From Monodelphis domestica (taxonomy: Eukaryota; Chordata; Mammalia; Didelphimorphia; Didelphidae): a stretch of DNA of 64,000 nucleotides. The stretch is from positions 350,979,416-351,043,415 of the forward strand of contig NC_077229.1 in NCBI RefSeq assembly GCF_027887165.1. The letters run 5' to 3'. The notes beneath the pieces are model-generated. The model made no database searches, was not told the origin of the DNA, and saw only the letters and a program-made list of their open reading frames with translations. The position numbers were made by a program, and so were the translations under genes. How positions within the stretch are numbered: the stretch's first letter is position 1; each line of letters begins with the position of its first letter. Shown piece after piece: positions 10,641-22,523 of this stretch.

Positions 10641-12635
10641 ACTTTCTCTGTACTCATAGACTTATTACCACAATTAAAATGTAATATATTAATATATAAC
10701 TCATCTATATACATATATCATAATCTACACCACAAAATATCTATATCTATGACCATTATCTATATCTACATTCCCATTTCTATATCTGTATCTAACAATA
10801 TGAGACACTGATTTGACTCAGAACTGAATTGGGAAAAAAGTAGTTTCAATTGCCTTTAGGAAACCGCTAAGTTCTTTTATTCACACAAAATATTTTCCTA
10901 AAGGCAAAGGTTTATCTTTAAAAGTGTGGCATTTTAAAGATGTTATAAAATGACTATGAGTCAGACATGCAACACAGTAGTGTCTAAAGATTTTAAAATA
11001 CATATCATGTATAGGGAAATAGAGAAGTACATTCTGATTATGAATAGACTGGACATATAACTAATCAGGATCTTTGAAGGCTAAACTATCTTACTGGGGA
11101 AATATATAATGGGAAGAGCATATGAGTTTGCCATGTGGCTTGGTCAATGGATGTCAGATAGACAGTTCAAGAGCTGCACTGGTGTGCTGTAAAGAGAAAA
11201 TAAGGAAACCTCCTGCATGTTAGCTGGAATTACTGCATTGAACTTATTGATGGACCTAAATAAGAATTATAGAGAAGAAGATGATATAGACACTTGTCAA
11301 TCTGTCTCATCAAAGGAAACATTTAAATTGATGTGATCATTAATTCATGTGAATGTTTGCAGATAAATAAAATACTTTGAATATTTGCCATTATATTAGC
11401 ATTTTATATCCAATTCATGCTGAAATATGGTAATAAATGCATGCAAATTTTAATTAACTATAGAGACAATAAGAATATAAATAAAAGTTTCCATAAATTT
11501 GTAGAAATGAGGATCTACTTTTTGGTTATAATTATATAAAGTAATCATCAGTTGTTCAGAAAATCTTTGGTTAACTAGATTCATTTCATAAACAGATGCA
11601 CTTGAGGATTCCTATTTACTAAATACATTCATTTCTTTAATTCATATTGACCTCATTTCTTTTAAAGCATATCACAAGTATTTGAAATTCTCTGAAGTTT
11701 ACCTGTTTTATCCTCTTTCCAATTTATTATAAAAACAATGGAAAGGTGATTAACATTGATAACCTACTTAGGATCAAGATATTACAAGAGAACCCACAGC
11801 ATGCTCACTTCCCAAAGGTCTCTGAATAATCCTGGATTTCTAATTTAAAATATAACACCATGTCTTTATCAAACAAACAAACAAACCCCTTTGCAATGGC
11901 TTATTCAATTCCCACAATTGCCTTTTCTTTTAACTATAGTATTATCAGGGTTTATTTCATTAATGATCCTGACTCACACTTGGATTAACAGTTCAAACAA
12001 CAACAAAATCTCCTCAGTACCAAAATGCCCAGGTCTTAGTATAGAGCAAGAGTTCAAACTTCAAGTTTTAAATCAACCTGAGGTCAAGTCAAAGAAAGGC
12101 TATTATAGAATAATAACAGGAATTCAGCTGAGATCTGATAAATAATTTAAGAAGAGAAGAAAATAAACTAACATTGAATAATATTTGCAGTGTTGAGAGA
12201 ACACAGTCACAGGTTAAGTAAGCTCTGTGAGAAAGGATCAATGGCTCCTTTATCATGAAGAAAGAAGTCTCTAGAATATCATGTGAAAAATCAATTCTAT
12301 GTGAACATAAAATGTTTTTTAAAAAATTAGATCTACTGGGGATATTTAATCATCCATTTTTCATTCTGTGTGATTGTAAGTTAATGTGTGTAAGCCAAGG
12401 ATCATCAGTGATGTTCAATCATGCTAATACTTTCTGAATCAGATTCTGTCCCTGGGTAGCTGATTAGAAGACAATTCAGCAGTTCCTGAACAGTCCAAGG
12501 GCTTAGAAAGGACTAGATTGATTCCCATCTTGACATAAAGATAGAATCTAAGAAAATATTTTTATTCTATATTTCATTGACTTCATTCTCCTCATAGAGG
12601 CCTATTCTCAAGTCATATTTCTCCTAATGACTTTT
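10640..12635. other. Unassigned AT-rich stretch
   Basis: TA-rich text at 10660-10800, then about 1.8 kb with no recognised repeat or gene. An 84-codon frame at 11891-12145 (+) has a hydrophobic N-terminal third (LPFLLTIVLSGFISLMIL), but there is no homology I recognise and no supporting promoter or splice context. I treat it as chance. Confidence 0.4.
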
Positions 12636-12639
12636 AATA

Positions 12640-12960
12640 GTTTAGAGAATTGGGGAGAGATAGTGGAGAATTAAAGATTACTCTTAGGTTATGAGCCAGA
12701 AGGACTAGAGGTTGGCTATTGTGCTTTACAGTAATAAGAAAGGTAAGATGAGGGAAAGGTTTGAAACGAAAGATGATGAGTTCTTTTTTTGGAAGTGTTG
12801 AGCTTAAGATGCCTACTGGACATACTTTTTGAGATGCCTCAAAGCCAGTCAGAGATGTGAGATTAGAGATCTGTAGAAAGACGGAGGCAGGATAGATAAA
12901 TTGGAAAATCATCAGCATTCAAATATATACAGGAGGTTTCATGAATGTCAACAACTAGGA
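12640..12960 (-). repeat. L2 ORF2 region, antisense
   Basis: 'gatgatgagttctttttttgg', 'gttgagcttaagatgcctac', 'gagatgtgagattagagatc' and 'gaaaatcatcagcatt' are the reversed landmarks of the L2 coding region (normally '...ctgatgatt...gtaggcatctcaaactcaac...'). Non-coding here. Confidence 0.55.
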
Positions 12961-13650
12961 TAGGGGCACATATGTGGGAGATAACAGGTGCCTACTTTGG
13001 GGAGAAGACATTCTGTAGTGATTTCCACATAGGTGAAAATAGCCTTTTTCTGCTGAAAGGAAAGCTGGAATTCTGGAACTTCCTGAATCTTTAAATCTAC
13101 CTGATAGTTGATAGATTCAACCTCTTTGGTGACTATCTGTGATCGAAATTTCAGGTATCAATGAAGTAAGCTTGCAGGAAAAGGCTACCTCCCTCCTTAT
13201 GGTCTACAGTCCTAAGAAATGGGCTTGGAATTTTGGCCTTATTTTGTTCAATATTTTCAGTTCTAGATGCAGACAGTAAAGATCTGAGCAGCTGCCAGGT
13301 CTTGGAGCTAGAGCCATGGTGACCTTGGATTCTAGGATTCTAGGTCAAATGTTATAAATAGTTCAACAGGGAAGCCCTGAGAATCCAGTGTACCAGGACA
13401 CCACCTAGCGTGGGGGATGAATAGAGGACTGAACTTGAAATTTGGTGGTACTAATGTTATTTAGCAATTGAGCTAAAACCATCCTATTCCCAGAGGGATT
13501 ATGCTCCATCAGATATGGGGAAGCAAGGTTTTTATGTATGCCTATTCCATATATAAATAAAATGCTCCTTGGTAAAAGCTAACATGATAATTAAGAAGCT
13601 AAATAGAACTATGGAGCTGAGGATCTCTAAAATTTGGGGGGAAATGGACT
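12960..13650. other. Unassigned stretch
   Basis: No gene or repeat recognised. It may be an older insertion splitting the L2 pieces at 12640-12960 and 14190-14700. Confidence 0.3.
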
Positions 13651-13992
13651 TCTCTATTAGCAGCAATGCAATGATCTAGAACAATTCTGAGAGACTTATT
13701 AAAAAAAACAAAACACTATCCACATTCTGAGGAAGAACTGTGGGAATAGAAACACAGAAGAAAAACTGCTTGATCACATGTGTTGATGGGAATATGATTG
13801 GGGATGTAGACTCTAAACGATCACCTTAGTGCAAATATCAATAATACGGAAATAGGTCTTGATCAATGACATATGTCAAACCGAATGGAATTGCGTGTTG
13901 GCTAAAGGAGGGAGTTGGGGGGAGGGAGGGAAAAAACATGAATCTTGTAACCATGGAAAAATATTCTAAATTAATTAAATAAAAATTTCACC
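13650..13992 (+). mobile_element. Truncated L1 3' end, recent-type subfamily
   Basis: Closely parallels 28400-28740 of the full-length L1: 'acactatccacattctgagg', 'agaactgtgggaatagaaac', 'gggatgtagactctaaacga', 'ttgtaaccatggaaaaatattctaaattaatt' then an A-rich tail. 5'-truncated to about 340 bp. Confidence 0.85.
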
Positions 13993-14189
13993 AAAAACCT
14001 AAACAAAATAAAATAAAATATGCATAAAGTATGAACTTTCATACTCACATTTCCCTAAAGAAGGAAATCAGGTTAAATTAATAAATAATGTTGAATAAAA
14101 AAATAAATAATAAATAAAATTTGGGGGAACACAATTGGGTGTGGCTTGAGCCAAAGATAGATATGGGAGACTTCTCCAAAATCCTAAAG

Positions 14190-14700
14190 TTACCTTGGAA
14201 GGGTTAAATGAAATAACAAAATTGATCCTTAATTGATGGTGTCGGAGTAATCACTATTGCAGATTGGTTGTTAAAAATATCAAGATAGAAATTAGACAGA
14301 AATTGATATAGAGGTATAAGTGATATCAATAGTTTGCAGAGAATTTGGAAGAGATGACAGAGATTTAGATTTGATTTTTTTTTAAAGAATTTCACTGAAA
14401 ATGGGATAAGTAATATTGAATGATAGCTAAGGAGGTGTGGTAGGATCTAGTGAAGATTTTTTTTTTAAGTTAGAGGGTAACATGGGCTCATTTAAAGACA
14501 GCAGGGAAGAAACAAGTAGATTGGGAGATAGTGAAGATTAGAAGGAGGGAGATGCTAGTGTGGGCAATCTATAGAAGACAAGAAGGGACAGGATCAAAAG
14601 TATATATATCAGCAAATGACAAGAGGGTTGTAAGGTAGGAAAAAGGAGCCTAAAGCTGTGAACCTATTCAAAATATATTCAGATAATCTAAGTGTGAAAT
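14190..14700 (-). repeat. L2 ORF2 region, antisense (second piece)
   Basis: 'tttaaagacagcagggaaga', 'agtagattgggagatagtgaag', 'gggcaatctatagaagacaa' and 'gacaggatcaaaag' continue the antisense L2 order begun at 12640. Moderate confidence because the copy is strongly diverged. Confidence 0.45.
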
Positions 14701-15780
14701 CCATAATGGTTCAGACTTGGTTGGTAGCAGCATGAAAGAAAAAAGATAACATGATATCTGCATTATAATCTGTACCTCCAGGCAAAATTTATGCACACAA
14801 ATATAATTTGTAGCAATATTTAACTAGGCAGAGAATATATCAGAAAGTCAATGATTAGAAGAATTAAGCAATGATTTTTTCCCCTGTTCTCTTTCCTCCC
14901 ACCAGAGAAATTTGGGCTCAAGTGCACGGAGAGAATAGAAGAGCAGCTTCTGGGTAGGTAGCTGTGTGATACTATGTAGGGAGGGTCAGACAACTTGTGC
15001 AGGCTCCCAGAACCATGCTGACAGAGTGCACAAATGAGAAGGGAGTACTATGAGGAAAATGGGCTTCATAGTACTGTATAAAATACATGAATGTTAGATC
15101 AAGAAAGTCATTGTTAATCAGTGGAACCATAAATATCCACCAGAGGCTGAGAAGTATTAGACAGGGATGAGACACCGGCTCCAGAGCAGTCTCAATGTAG
15201 AGACTTGAGCCATCCTCTGAGTTCCAGGTGACCATGAGTCAAACTTCTGGGACACATCAGGATAGTTTTTCCTAACTGCTCCTCTACTGATTCAGAGAAA
15301 CTTACTTTCTGTGTCTTTTGATGTCTTAGATGAGCTTATTCTATGTTTAACTTTAATTGTTGTTAGTTTTATTGTTTCTTGGAAGCCAAGGACCCTTTAA
15401 GAGGCATAAACCAAATTCCATTTCCTAGAGCTAGGGCTAATGGACCAGAGATAATTATTTTTGGAGGAAATCTCTTTATATTGAACTAAGTCCATTGAGT
15501 TAGAGATCAAGGTCTAGTACACAGCAGAAAAATAAAAATTGAATGGGCCCACGTGAAAAAAAAATGAGTATTATAGACAAAAATGCCTTAAGGGAAGGCT
15601 ACCCATGACTAAAGAACGAACTGATGGTCTGCCTTTATCTATACCAATATTTTTATCAACCAATCTATACTAGTGACCACTCTGACCCCATTAATTAAGA
15701 ATCAATTGTGTTATTTCATTTAACACTCTCCCAAGGTTTTTTTGGCAACTAGGATTTTTTTCTCTAGTGAAAGTGACTTG
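14700..15780. other. Unassigned stretch
   Basis: About 1.1 kb with no recognised repeat, RNA gene or coding signal. An 87-codon minus frame at 14972-15235 has no recognised similarity. Confidence 0.4.
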
Positions 15781-15784
15781 AATC

Positions 15785-15855
15785 TTCTTTTACAACATGA
15801 TGAACTTTGAAATATGCATTGTATGATAACATAAATATGTGTATATGTATGTGTA

Positions 15856-15901
<46 letters not shown>

Positions 15902-16015
15902 CCTACATCATATTACCTGCTATCTTGGGAAAGGTAGTGTGAGAGTGTAGGGAAAGGGAGGGAGAGAATATGGCTCAGAGAACATCAGAAAATGACAAAT
16001 AAAATAAGTAAATAA
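15785..16015 (+). mobile_element. Old L1 3' UTR with (TA)n
   Basis: 'gatgaactttgaaatatgcattgtat', a (TA)n run at about 15853-15901, 'acctacatcatattacctgc', 'gggagggagagaatatggct' and 'aacatcagaaaatgac' match the 3' UTR of the older L1 subfamily at 230-400. Truncated to the 3' UTR. Confidence 0.7.
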
Positions 16016-16309
16016 AAACGCAAAATGCTATCACAGTGTCCAAATACAGGTATACTGAATTTGACCTCAATCCCTGGAAAAATAGCAAATTTAAATAAAT
16101 ATAGAAAAATTAGTAAGATTTGGATAGAATGGATTGATAAAGGACTTCCATGTAAAGGAAACACAATGCATGAAAAAACTGTATTTGTGAAACAGTGATG
16201 AGTTACTTTAAGAGAGAGAAATTAGGTTAGATATTAAAAGTCGAAGACTATTGTATATGCATAATGGACAAAGCTTGTGGAGGGCTAAAAACTCAATCTG
16301 AGCCATTCA

Positions 16310-16400
16310 ATTAATCATAAAGCATTTATTAAGCCCTTATTATGTCCCAGGAATTTGTAATTCATGTTGTAGAAAATGGTGAATTGTTTAAACTGAAATT
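16310..16400 (-). repeat. L2/MIR 3' tail, antisense
   Basis: 'aaagcatttattaagcccttattatgtcccagg' is the reverse of 'cctggcacatagtaagtgcttaataaa'. Confidence 0.6.
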
Positions 16401-16434
16401 TGGGATAATTGAAGAGGTATTATCATGAAGATGC

Positions 16435-16580
16435 CAAAAAGAATATTATATTTGGAGTAAGTAGACTTGAACTTAAATCTTACCTTTATTATTTCCTAGA
16501 TTTGTAACCAGGGGAATCATATTATACCATGGCACCTTAATTTTCTCCTACATAAAATGAAAGCATTCTATTATACACTA
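16435..16580 (+). repeat. MIR/marsupial CORE-SINE fragment
   Basis: 'gtagacttgaacttaaatc', 'tgtaaccaggggaatcat', 'cttaattttctcctacataaaatg' follow SINE order with heavy divergence. Confidence 0.5.
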
Positions 16581-16834
16581 ATACTGACATAAAAGAGTGG
16601 AGGGAGATGAGACTACAGGCAGGAACAAGTTCAGAGATTATTAAAATAATGCAAACATGAAATCCATTTGTGAAATGAGGGACAGGCAGTGGTGGTGATT
16701 GAAATAGAGAGGAAAAATTGGAAATTGGAGCTATTTTAAGTTAATACACACCTAAAAATCTAAACATATCTAAGGACAGAACATTGTTAAGTTCCTATTT
16801 AAGATTTCATTTTCAAAGTGATCCCATTGTAAGC

Positions 16835-16980
16835 AGCATAGCAGAGAGGATAGAAGGTCAGTCTCAAAGACTTTGGTTCAGTTAAAACTTCATAACTGTG
16901 AAAATCACCTCTCTGAGACCCAAACACCTGTAAGACACTAAATTACAGATTTTCACAAAATCTCTCAACTATTAAATACC
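16835..16980 (+). repeat. MIR/marsupial CORE-SINE fragment
   Basis: 'gcatagcagagaggatagaa' (tRNA-like head), 'ctttggttcagttaaaact', 'gaaaatcacctctctgag' follow the expected order. Confidence 0.5.
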
Positions 16981-17089
16981 AAATATGAACTTTTAAATTT
17001 TATTATAGAAGTAAGAAACTATTCCATTAATTATAATTCCCATTTATTCAGGGTTGAGAAAAGGAATTCTTTATTTATTTTTTTTAATT

Positions 17090-17675
17090 TAATGGGAAAC
17101 CTGGAGGTCTTCTTACCATACAGATATTAACCAGTCCACAGAAACAGGAAGGAGAAACTACAGTGTATAGGAAGTAGAAACCATAGAGACAGGAAGGAGG
17201 AACCATAGAGACAGGAAGTGAGGTTGGAAGAGGAGTAAAAAAAGGTTGTCAGTTGCTGACAGTTACTTGCAGGGAAGTTGGCTTCTGGGCCTGAGTTGGT
17301 CTTTGGGTGTTGGTTGCTGGTGGTGTGGGTTGGTGATTAGTTGGTGGTTGTAATCATAGGTAGATATAGGCAGTTTAGGTAAAAATTATAGGTAATGATA
17401 GGTAGTTATAGGAAATCTATTTAGGCATTAGGAAATTTTCTTTTTCTTCCTCTTTCCTATATTTCTCTCCTTTACAATATTCATTTTACTATATTCTTTA
17501 ATATCTCTATTTTGATTAAACTAAATTGTTAATTGTTAAAAGCTGCTAGAAGTTCTCCCCCTCCCCCCGGCTTAAAAGAATAATATTAATTTATGACTAC
17601 TATATTATCATTAAAACTTAAATCATTAAAATCCAATCTCTTTATTTTTTCAAAACTCCTATTTAACCCTTTCAG
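17090..17675 (+). mobile_element. LTR-like block
   Basis: A block of about 0.58 kb that can be framed as TG...CA (TGGGAAACC to CCCTTTCA). It holds tandem-like 'catagagacaggaag' units (17180-17215), a G/T-rich segment (17300-17350), iterated 'ataggta' units and an AT-rich distal part. This resembles a solo LTR, but no target duplication is clear and no internal retroviral sequence is attached. Old and non-coding. Confidence 0.4.
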
Positions 17676-17679
17676 GGTT

Positions 17680-18205
17680 TAAACAGGAACAATGTGCTTT
17701 CTTTACAATAAACCTACCAAGGAAATGATACATTATAGTAACTTCATATGACAAAGGAGGAAGTGGATCCTTTGAGATAAGAAACCACTTATTTTAAGAT
17801 CAAGACCCACATTCAAATCTTGCCCTAATTCCAAATACAGAGCTCTTTCTGGAGATTCTAGTGTTCCCTACTAATTGTCTTTTGTTGGAAACTATTTTAC
17901 CCAGTACGCATAAATGCAGGGGAAAAAAAAAACCAGCACAAAGGATGCTGGAATCTTTTCTCATTAGTGCCCATTTTGTTGTTAGAGACCTTCCCTTAAA
18001 TGGAAGTGACAGACATGATAGGGCTGAATTAGAAGGGATCTTGAATGTCCTGTTGTGCAACACATACCTATATAAATTTCCCCTGTATGACATCCTTAGT
18101 CAGTGAAGATCCCAATATCTTCCAAACCAACTTATTATTCAAGTCTTCCATGGTTCTGTTGGTTGGAATTTTTTTTTTATGTAAGCCTAAATAGAGGAAT
18201 AGAAT
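17680..18205. other. Unassigned stretch
   Basis: Short frames occur on both strands, but nothing is recognisable as a gene or repeat. Confidence 0.35.
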
Positions 18206-18340
18206 AATTGGATTTCTCAGATTTAATAACTATAAAATGAGGATAATAATAGCTCATATCTCCCAGGATTGTTGTGATAGATGAAATAATGCCTAAAGCT
18301 TTAGTTAACAGTATATTGCATAGGAAGTATTTCATAAAAT
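18205..18340 (+). repeat. MIR 3' half
   Basis: 'aactataaaatgaggataataatagctcatatctcccaggattgttgtgatagatgaaataatg' is the standard MIR 3' half, well preserved. Confidence 0.75.
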
Positions 18341-18369
18341 CTTGTTCCAATCCCTCTTCTCTGTTTTCT

Positions 18370-18505
18370 GCCTGCATGCTGGAACCAAATACAAAAAAAA
18401 AAATCTAAAACCTCAACTTTGTGATAGTTCATCTAATACTTCCCTAAATTTTTCCTTCTCTAGGCTAAATATCTCTATTTCTTCCAAATACTTCTATAAA
18501 GAATG
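18370..18505 (-). repeat. L3/CR1 3' end fragment, antisense
   Basis: 'tctaggctaaatatctctatttcttccaaatac' corresponds to antisense CR1/L3 'tctccaggctaaacatccccagttctttcaa'. Short and diverged. The L1 at 18520 lies immediately to the right. Confidence 0.5.
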
Positions 18506-18519
18506 GGTTTGTTTTAAAA

Positions 18520-20032
18520 ATAATTATTTATTTATTTTATTTTGAATATTTTATTTTTCCCATTATATGTAAAAAAAAATTTTTAGTATTCAATTTTAAA
18601 GTTATGAATTGGAATTTTCTCCCTTCTTCTGACCCTCCCTTGCTTCCCACCTTCATCCCTAAGAGGGTAAGAAATATGATATAGATTTTTCACATGTAAT
18701 AATATAAAGCATTTTTCTTTATTAGTCATTTTGTGAAAGAGATCTCAATTTTTTCACAAAAGAAGAAAAAACAAAATGTAGTAGGTTTTCATCTGCATTC
18801 AATCATCACTTCTTTCTCAGAGAGAAGATAATATTTTTTATTATGAGTCTGAGATTTTCTTTTATCACTGCATTACTGAGAATAACTAGGTCATTTACAG
18901 TTCTTCAAGAAATGTTGCTGTCACTGTGTACAATGTTCTTCTGGTTCTTATCACTTAATTCTGTATCAGATAATGTATGTCTTTCCAGATTTTTCTGAAA
19001 TTATCCTGCTTGTCAGATTTCTAATTTTACAATAGTCTTTCAAAATTATCTTATAGCACAGCTTGTTCAGCCATTCCCCAATTGATGAAAAATCTCTCAA
19101 ATTATAATTCTTTGCTACCACAAAAAGAGTGACAATAAATATTTTTGAACAAATAGGTCCTTTCCCCTTTTGTTGATCTCTTTAGGACACAGACATAGCA
19201 ATAATATTGAGTTTTAGAGTACTTTGAGTATAGTCCCAAATTGTTCTCCAGAATAGTTGGATAAGATAGCAACTCTATGTACATTGTATTTTTATCCAAA
19301 TTTTCCTGCATCACCTCTGACATTTGTCAATTTCCTTTACTCATCTTGCTAGCCAATCTGATAGGTGTGAAGTGGTACCTCAGAGTTATTTGAATTTGGA
19401 TTTATCTAATGAGAGGGATTTAAAACATTTTCATATTGGTATTAGATTACTTTGATTTCTTCATCTAAAAACTGAATGTTCATATCCTTTGGTCATTTAT
19501 CAATTAGAGAATGATTTTTAATTTTCTAAATTTGACTTCTCAAAATATTTGAGAAATTAGTCATTTATCAGAGATAATTGCTGCCATTTTTTTTCCAGCT
19601 TTCAGCTTTCCTTCTAATCTTGGTTGCATTTTATTGTAAAAAAAAAAACATTTTAAATTTAGTAGAATTAATATTATAAATTTTGTATTTTATAATTAAC
19701 TACTTGTTGTGTCATCTTCAATTCTTCTCTTTTTATAGCTCTGACAAGTAGATTATTATAGGCTCCCAATTATATGTTTATGAAAATACTTTATTTAAAT
19801 CATTACCTATGTTGACTGTATCTTATTATACAGTGTGAGAAGTTGGATTATTCCCGGTCTCTGCCATACCATTTTCCAATTTTCAAACAGTTTTTGCCAA
19901 AAAGTGATTTCTTGTCCCCTAAAATTAAATCTTTTATTTTATCCAACACTAAATTAATATGGTTATTTATTACTATGTTTTATTTTCTAATCTATTCCAT
20001 TGATCTAAAACTTTACTTTAAAGCATAGGTTC
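18520..20032 (-). mobile_element. Old L1, 3' half, antisense
   Basis: Read on the minus strand, the 3' UTR lies at about 18540-18760, followed leftward in element order by ORF2 C-terminal landmarks. On the plus strand these read 'cagccattccccaattgatg', 'tttgctaccacaaaaagagt', 'ccaaattgttctccagaat', 'agccaatctgataggtgtg', 'atttcttcatctaaaaactgaat' and 'ggtcatttatcaatt'. Diverged and non-coding. A SINE with a target duplication abuts it at 20033. Confidence 0.75.
20019..20032 (+). repeat. 14-bp target-site duplication, left copy
   Basis: TAAAGCATAGGTTC, repeated exactly at 20234-20247, flanking the minus-strand SINE. Confidence 0.9.
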
Positions 20033-20233
20033 CTTTAAAAAAAAAAAAAAACCTTACCTTCCCTCTTAGAATCAATAATGTGTATTGATTCCAAGGCAGA
20101 AGAATGGTTAGGGCTAAGCAATGGTGGTTAAGTGACTTGTCCAGGGTCACACAGTTGAAAAGTGTCTGATGCTAGATTAGGACCTCTGGTCTCTAGGCCT
20201 GGCTCTCAATCCACTGAGCCACATAGCTACCCC
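20033..20233 (-). mobile_element. Marsupial tRNA-derived SINE, antisense
   Basis: Reverse complement of the family consensus: T-rich tail at 20035-20052 (plus-strand A run after ctttaaaa), 'ccttaccttccctcttagaatc', 'aagtgacttgtccagggtcacacag', 'aggcctggctctcaatccactgagccacatagctac'. The perfect 14-bp target duplication makes its limits certain. Confidence 0.9.
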
Positions 20234-20247
20234 TAAAGCATAGGTTC
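20234..20247 (+). repeat. 14-bp target-site duplication, right copy
   Basis: Exact partner of 20019-20032. Confidence 0.9.
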
Positions 20248-20284
20248 TTAACCACAGTTTTAATGTACTAAAAGAAATGTACAT

Positions 20285-20410
20285 GTATTAATTAAATTTA
20301 TTAATTAATTTAAATTAATTAATTTAAAATTAATTTAAATTAATTAAAAATAATTAAAGATAAATTAATTAAATTAAATAAATAATAAAATTAAAAAATT
20401 AATTAAAATG
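20285..20410. repeat. TTAA-rich low-complexity DNA
   Basis: Iterated ttaattaa/aaattaat units over about 120 bp, self-complementary throughout. No terminal inverted repeats of a transposon are evident. Confidence 0.8.
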
Positions 20411-20519
20411 TATAGATTCCCTGATATCCATAGAATTAATGTTAAGAACTCATGTAAAACATGGACTGAAGGCCTTCCTTATCTATTTTTGCACTCATCT
20501 GCATACTCTCAATTTGATT

Positions 20520-20840
20520 ATTCAATTTAGTGAGCATTTTATTAGATACATATTGTGTCCAAGGTAATAAGTTAGATGTGATATACAAAGATAAGAAAAA
20601 GAAAACATCCTGTCTTCGAGGACTATATTTAATAATACATTGAATATACAGATAAATAAGTTCTTAAGGGGAGAAAGAACATTAACAAACTCAAGGTTTC
20701 AACATAAATAAATTCTACAAATTGCTATATCAGATGAACCTTGAGAGAGTCTTGGGACTCTTTGTGGTAGATTTAATGAAGGAGTAAGTTTTCAGAAAGG
20801 GAGGACAGCCTCTATAAAGATGAGGAGGAATACAGAATTA
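20520..20840 (-). repeat. L2 3' region, antisense
   Basis: 'gcattttattagatacatattgtgtcc', 'gaaaacatcctgtcttcgaggac' (reverse of L2 'ctccttgagggcagg') and 'gaaagggaggacagcctctat' follow the antisense L2 order also seen at 33000-33560. Confidence 0.5.
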
Positions 20841-21385
20841 AATTTTAGGTAATATCTAATATGCAAGTTAAACTGTAATGTAGAATTAGTAAAGGGGGAA
20901 TTATATACAGTGCATGGCTCATAAATCCCACAAAGACCATTATTGCGGACTAAGCCAAGAAAATTATTTTTTCTCCATCATTTTATTACTCAAATTCAGA
21001 ATTTATTCTGGGAAAAACTCCAAATATGAAGTTGGTGTCTACTTTTCAACAGATATGGAAAATATGCTTTCTACATTGATGTCTTATATCATAAGATATA
21101 TCTCTTATGGACATCAATGTAGAAAAATTCATGTTGTCTACTCAATAGAAAAGGTCAAGGATGTGAAGCCTGTAAAGTAGCCCAGAAAGTAAATAACAAC
21201 TGTATCTTTGTCTAAAGGTTTTCTTCAGAAGGAGAATAAATGTGGGGTTGACTTTGGTGTTGCTTCTATATCTATGCTTGTGGTGACCAATAGAAAGAAA
21301 AAAATATATAAGGGGTATGGATGAAAGATAGAGGTTTAATAGGGATCTAAAAAAATGAAATTCTAGGCCAAAGTCTTATTAACAG
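20840..21385. other. Unassigned stretch with a perfect-stem hairpin
   Basis: No repeat recognised. It contains the 16-bp-stem inverted repeat at 21068-21125. An 88-codon plus frame (20914-21180) runs through the hairpin and has no recognised similarity. Confidence 0.4.
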
Positions 21386-21389
21386 TCAT

Positions 21390-21625
21390 TAAGAACTACT
21401 AATTATTCATATTTATACAAGGCTTTACATTTTATAAAGTATTTTCCTCATAGAAATCCTGCAATACAGTTGGTCAAGTAGTATCCCCAAATATAAATGA
21501 GGATTCTGGAGACAGTAGTAGGTAAGGTGACTAAATCAGGGTCACCAACTAAAGTCAAGAGTAAGGATTTGAAACAATGGTTCTCCTAACTCCATGTTCA
21601 GTGCTCTTCCCAAAAGATCAGGTTC
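21390..21625 (-). repeat. MIR, antisense
   Basis: 'cattttataaagtattttcctcatagaaatcctgc', 'agtatccccaaatataaatgaggattctgg', 'tgactaaatcagggtcacc', 'ggatttgaaacaatgg' follow reversed MIR order. Confidence 0.65.
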
Positions 21626-22508
21626 ATCTAATAAAAGCAACACAAATTCATCAAAGATTAGCACTGACAAGTAAATGTAGAACCATAATCAATAAATTAG
21701 CTATTTCTCTTCCATAATATTAATATACATATTAATATATGTATAGACAAGAACAGACAAATCAAGAAAAGCTAGGACACTTACATAGGAGAAAGATATC
21801 TAGTATTAGTAGGAAATAGCTTGAAGTCTGCAAGTTTGGTTAATATAGACAGGAGCTAATGATATCTTAGCTGGGACCTAGGAGCAAAAGGTACCACAGA
21901 TACAGAAATATAAGCAAAATCCCAAGTCTGAAATAAAAAAGTGGTACCCAAAAGAGAATACCCTGCTCCAGACAGTATCACCAGTAAAATACATTTTGTT
22001 TTTTTGTTCTCCAAAGCATTACTTGATGGTTAGAGGGGATTAAAATAAACCAAAAAAAAAAAACATTTCTTTCAGATGATTCTGGCCTAAAGAGGGGAAT
22101 GGGCAGAGAGGGAAATGAGTTTTAAAATCTGAAAGCTGTTACCATTTCACCATTAAGGATAAAGCTCTATCATTTCCCCCTGTATAGGTACAAAGGAAAT
22201 TGTATTTGCAATGATCATTCTGATCTTAAATGTCTAAAAATTTAATTGTTCCTAAAAATGTTTTTTTTAAACTCTAGAAAATCACTGGTGTTATTGGTTT
22301 TACCAGAGGTAACAATATTTTTATAAACATAGATTCACAGACAATGATTAATGTACAATTAGAAAACATAAGAAATCTTCCTAAAATAAATAATATATTT
22401 AATTTTTAATACCTTAGGGATACACATATTTAGATATCTGGCCTAAACATTCAAAAGGACATATTTTGTATGATAATTTATTGTCACCTGAAGTCTGTTA
22501 AATATTTT
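21625..22508. other. Unassigned AT-rich DNA
   Basis: About 0.9 kb without recognised features. It is the left flank of the full-length L1. Confidence 0.4.
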
Positions 22509-22523
22509 AAAAAGCTACATGTT
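22509..22523 (+). repeat. 15-bp L1 target-site duplication, left copy
   Basis: AAAAAGCTACATGTT, identical to 28744-28758. It is preceded by TTTT, giving the TTTT/AA-type context that L1 endonuclease prefers. Confidence 0.95.

Noticed and set aside
11891-12145. 84-codon plus frame with a hydrophobic N-terminal segment
   Set aside because: No recognised similarity, no conserved motif, no promoter or splice support. A chance frame in AT-rich DNA gives hydrophobic residues easily.
20285-20410. Self-complementary TTAA-rich block as a transposon terminal repeat
   Set aside because: No paired terminal repeat, no duplication and no internal element. Low-complexity AT sequence explains it.
20914-21180. 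88-codon plus frame
   Set aside because: Runs straight through a perfect inverted repeat, and no domain or homologue is recognised.
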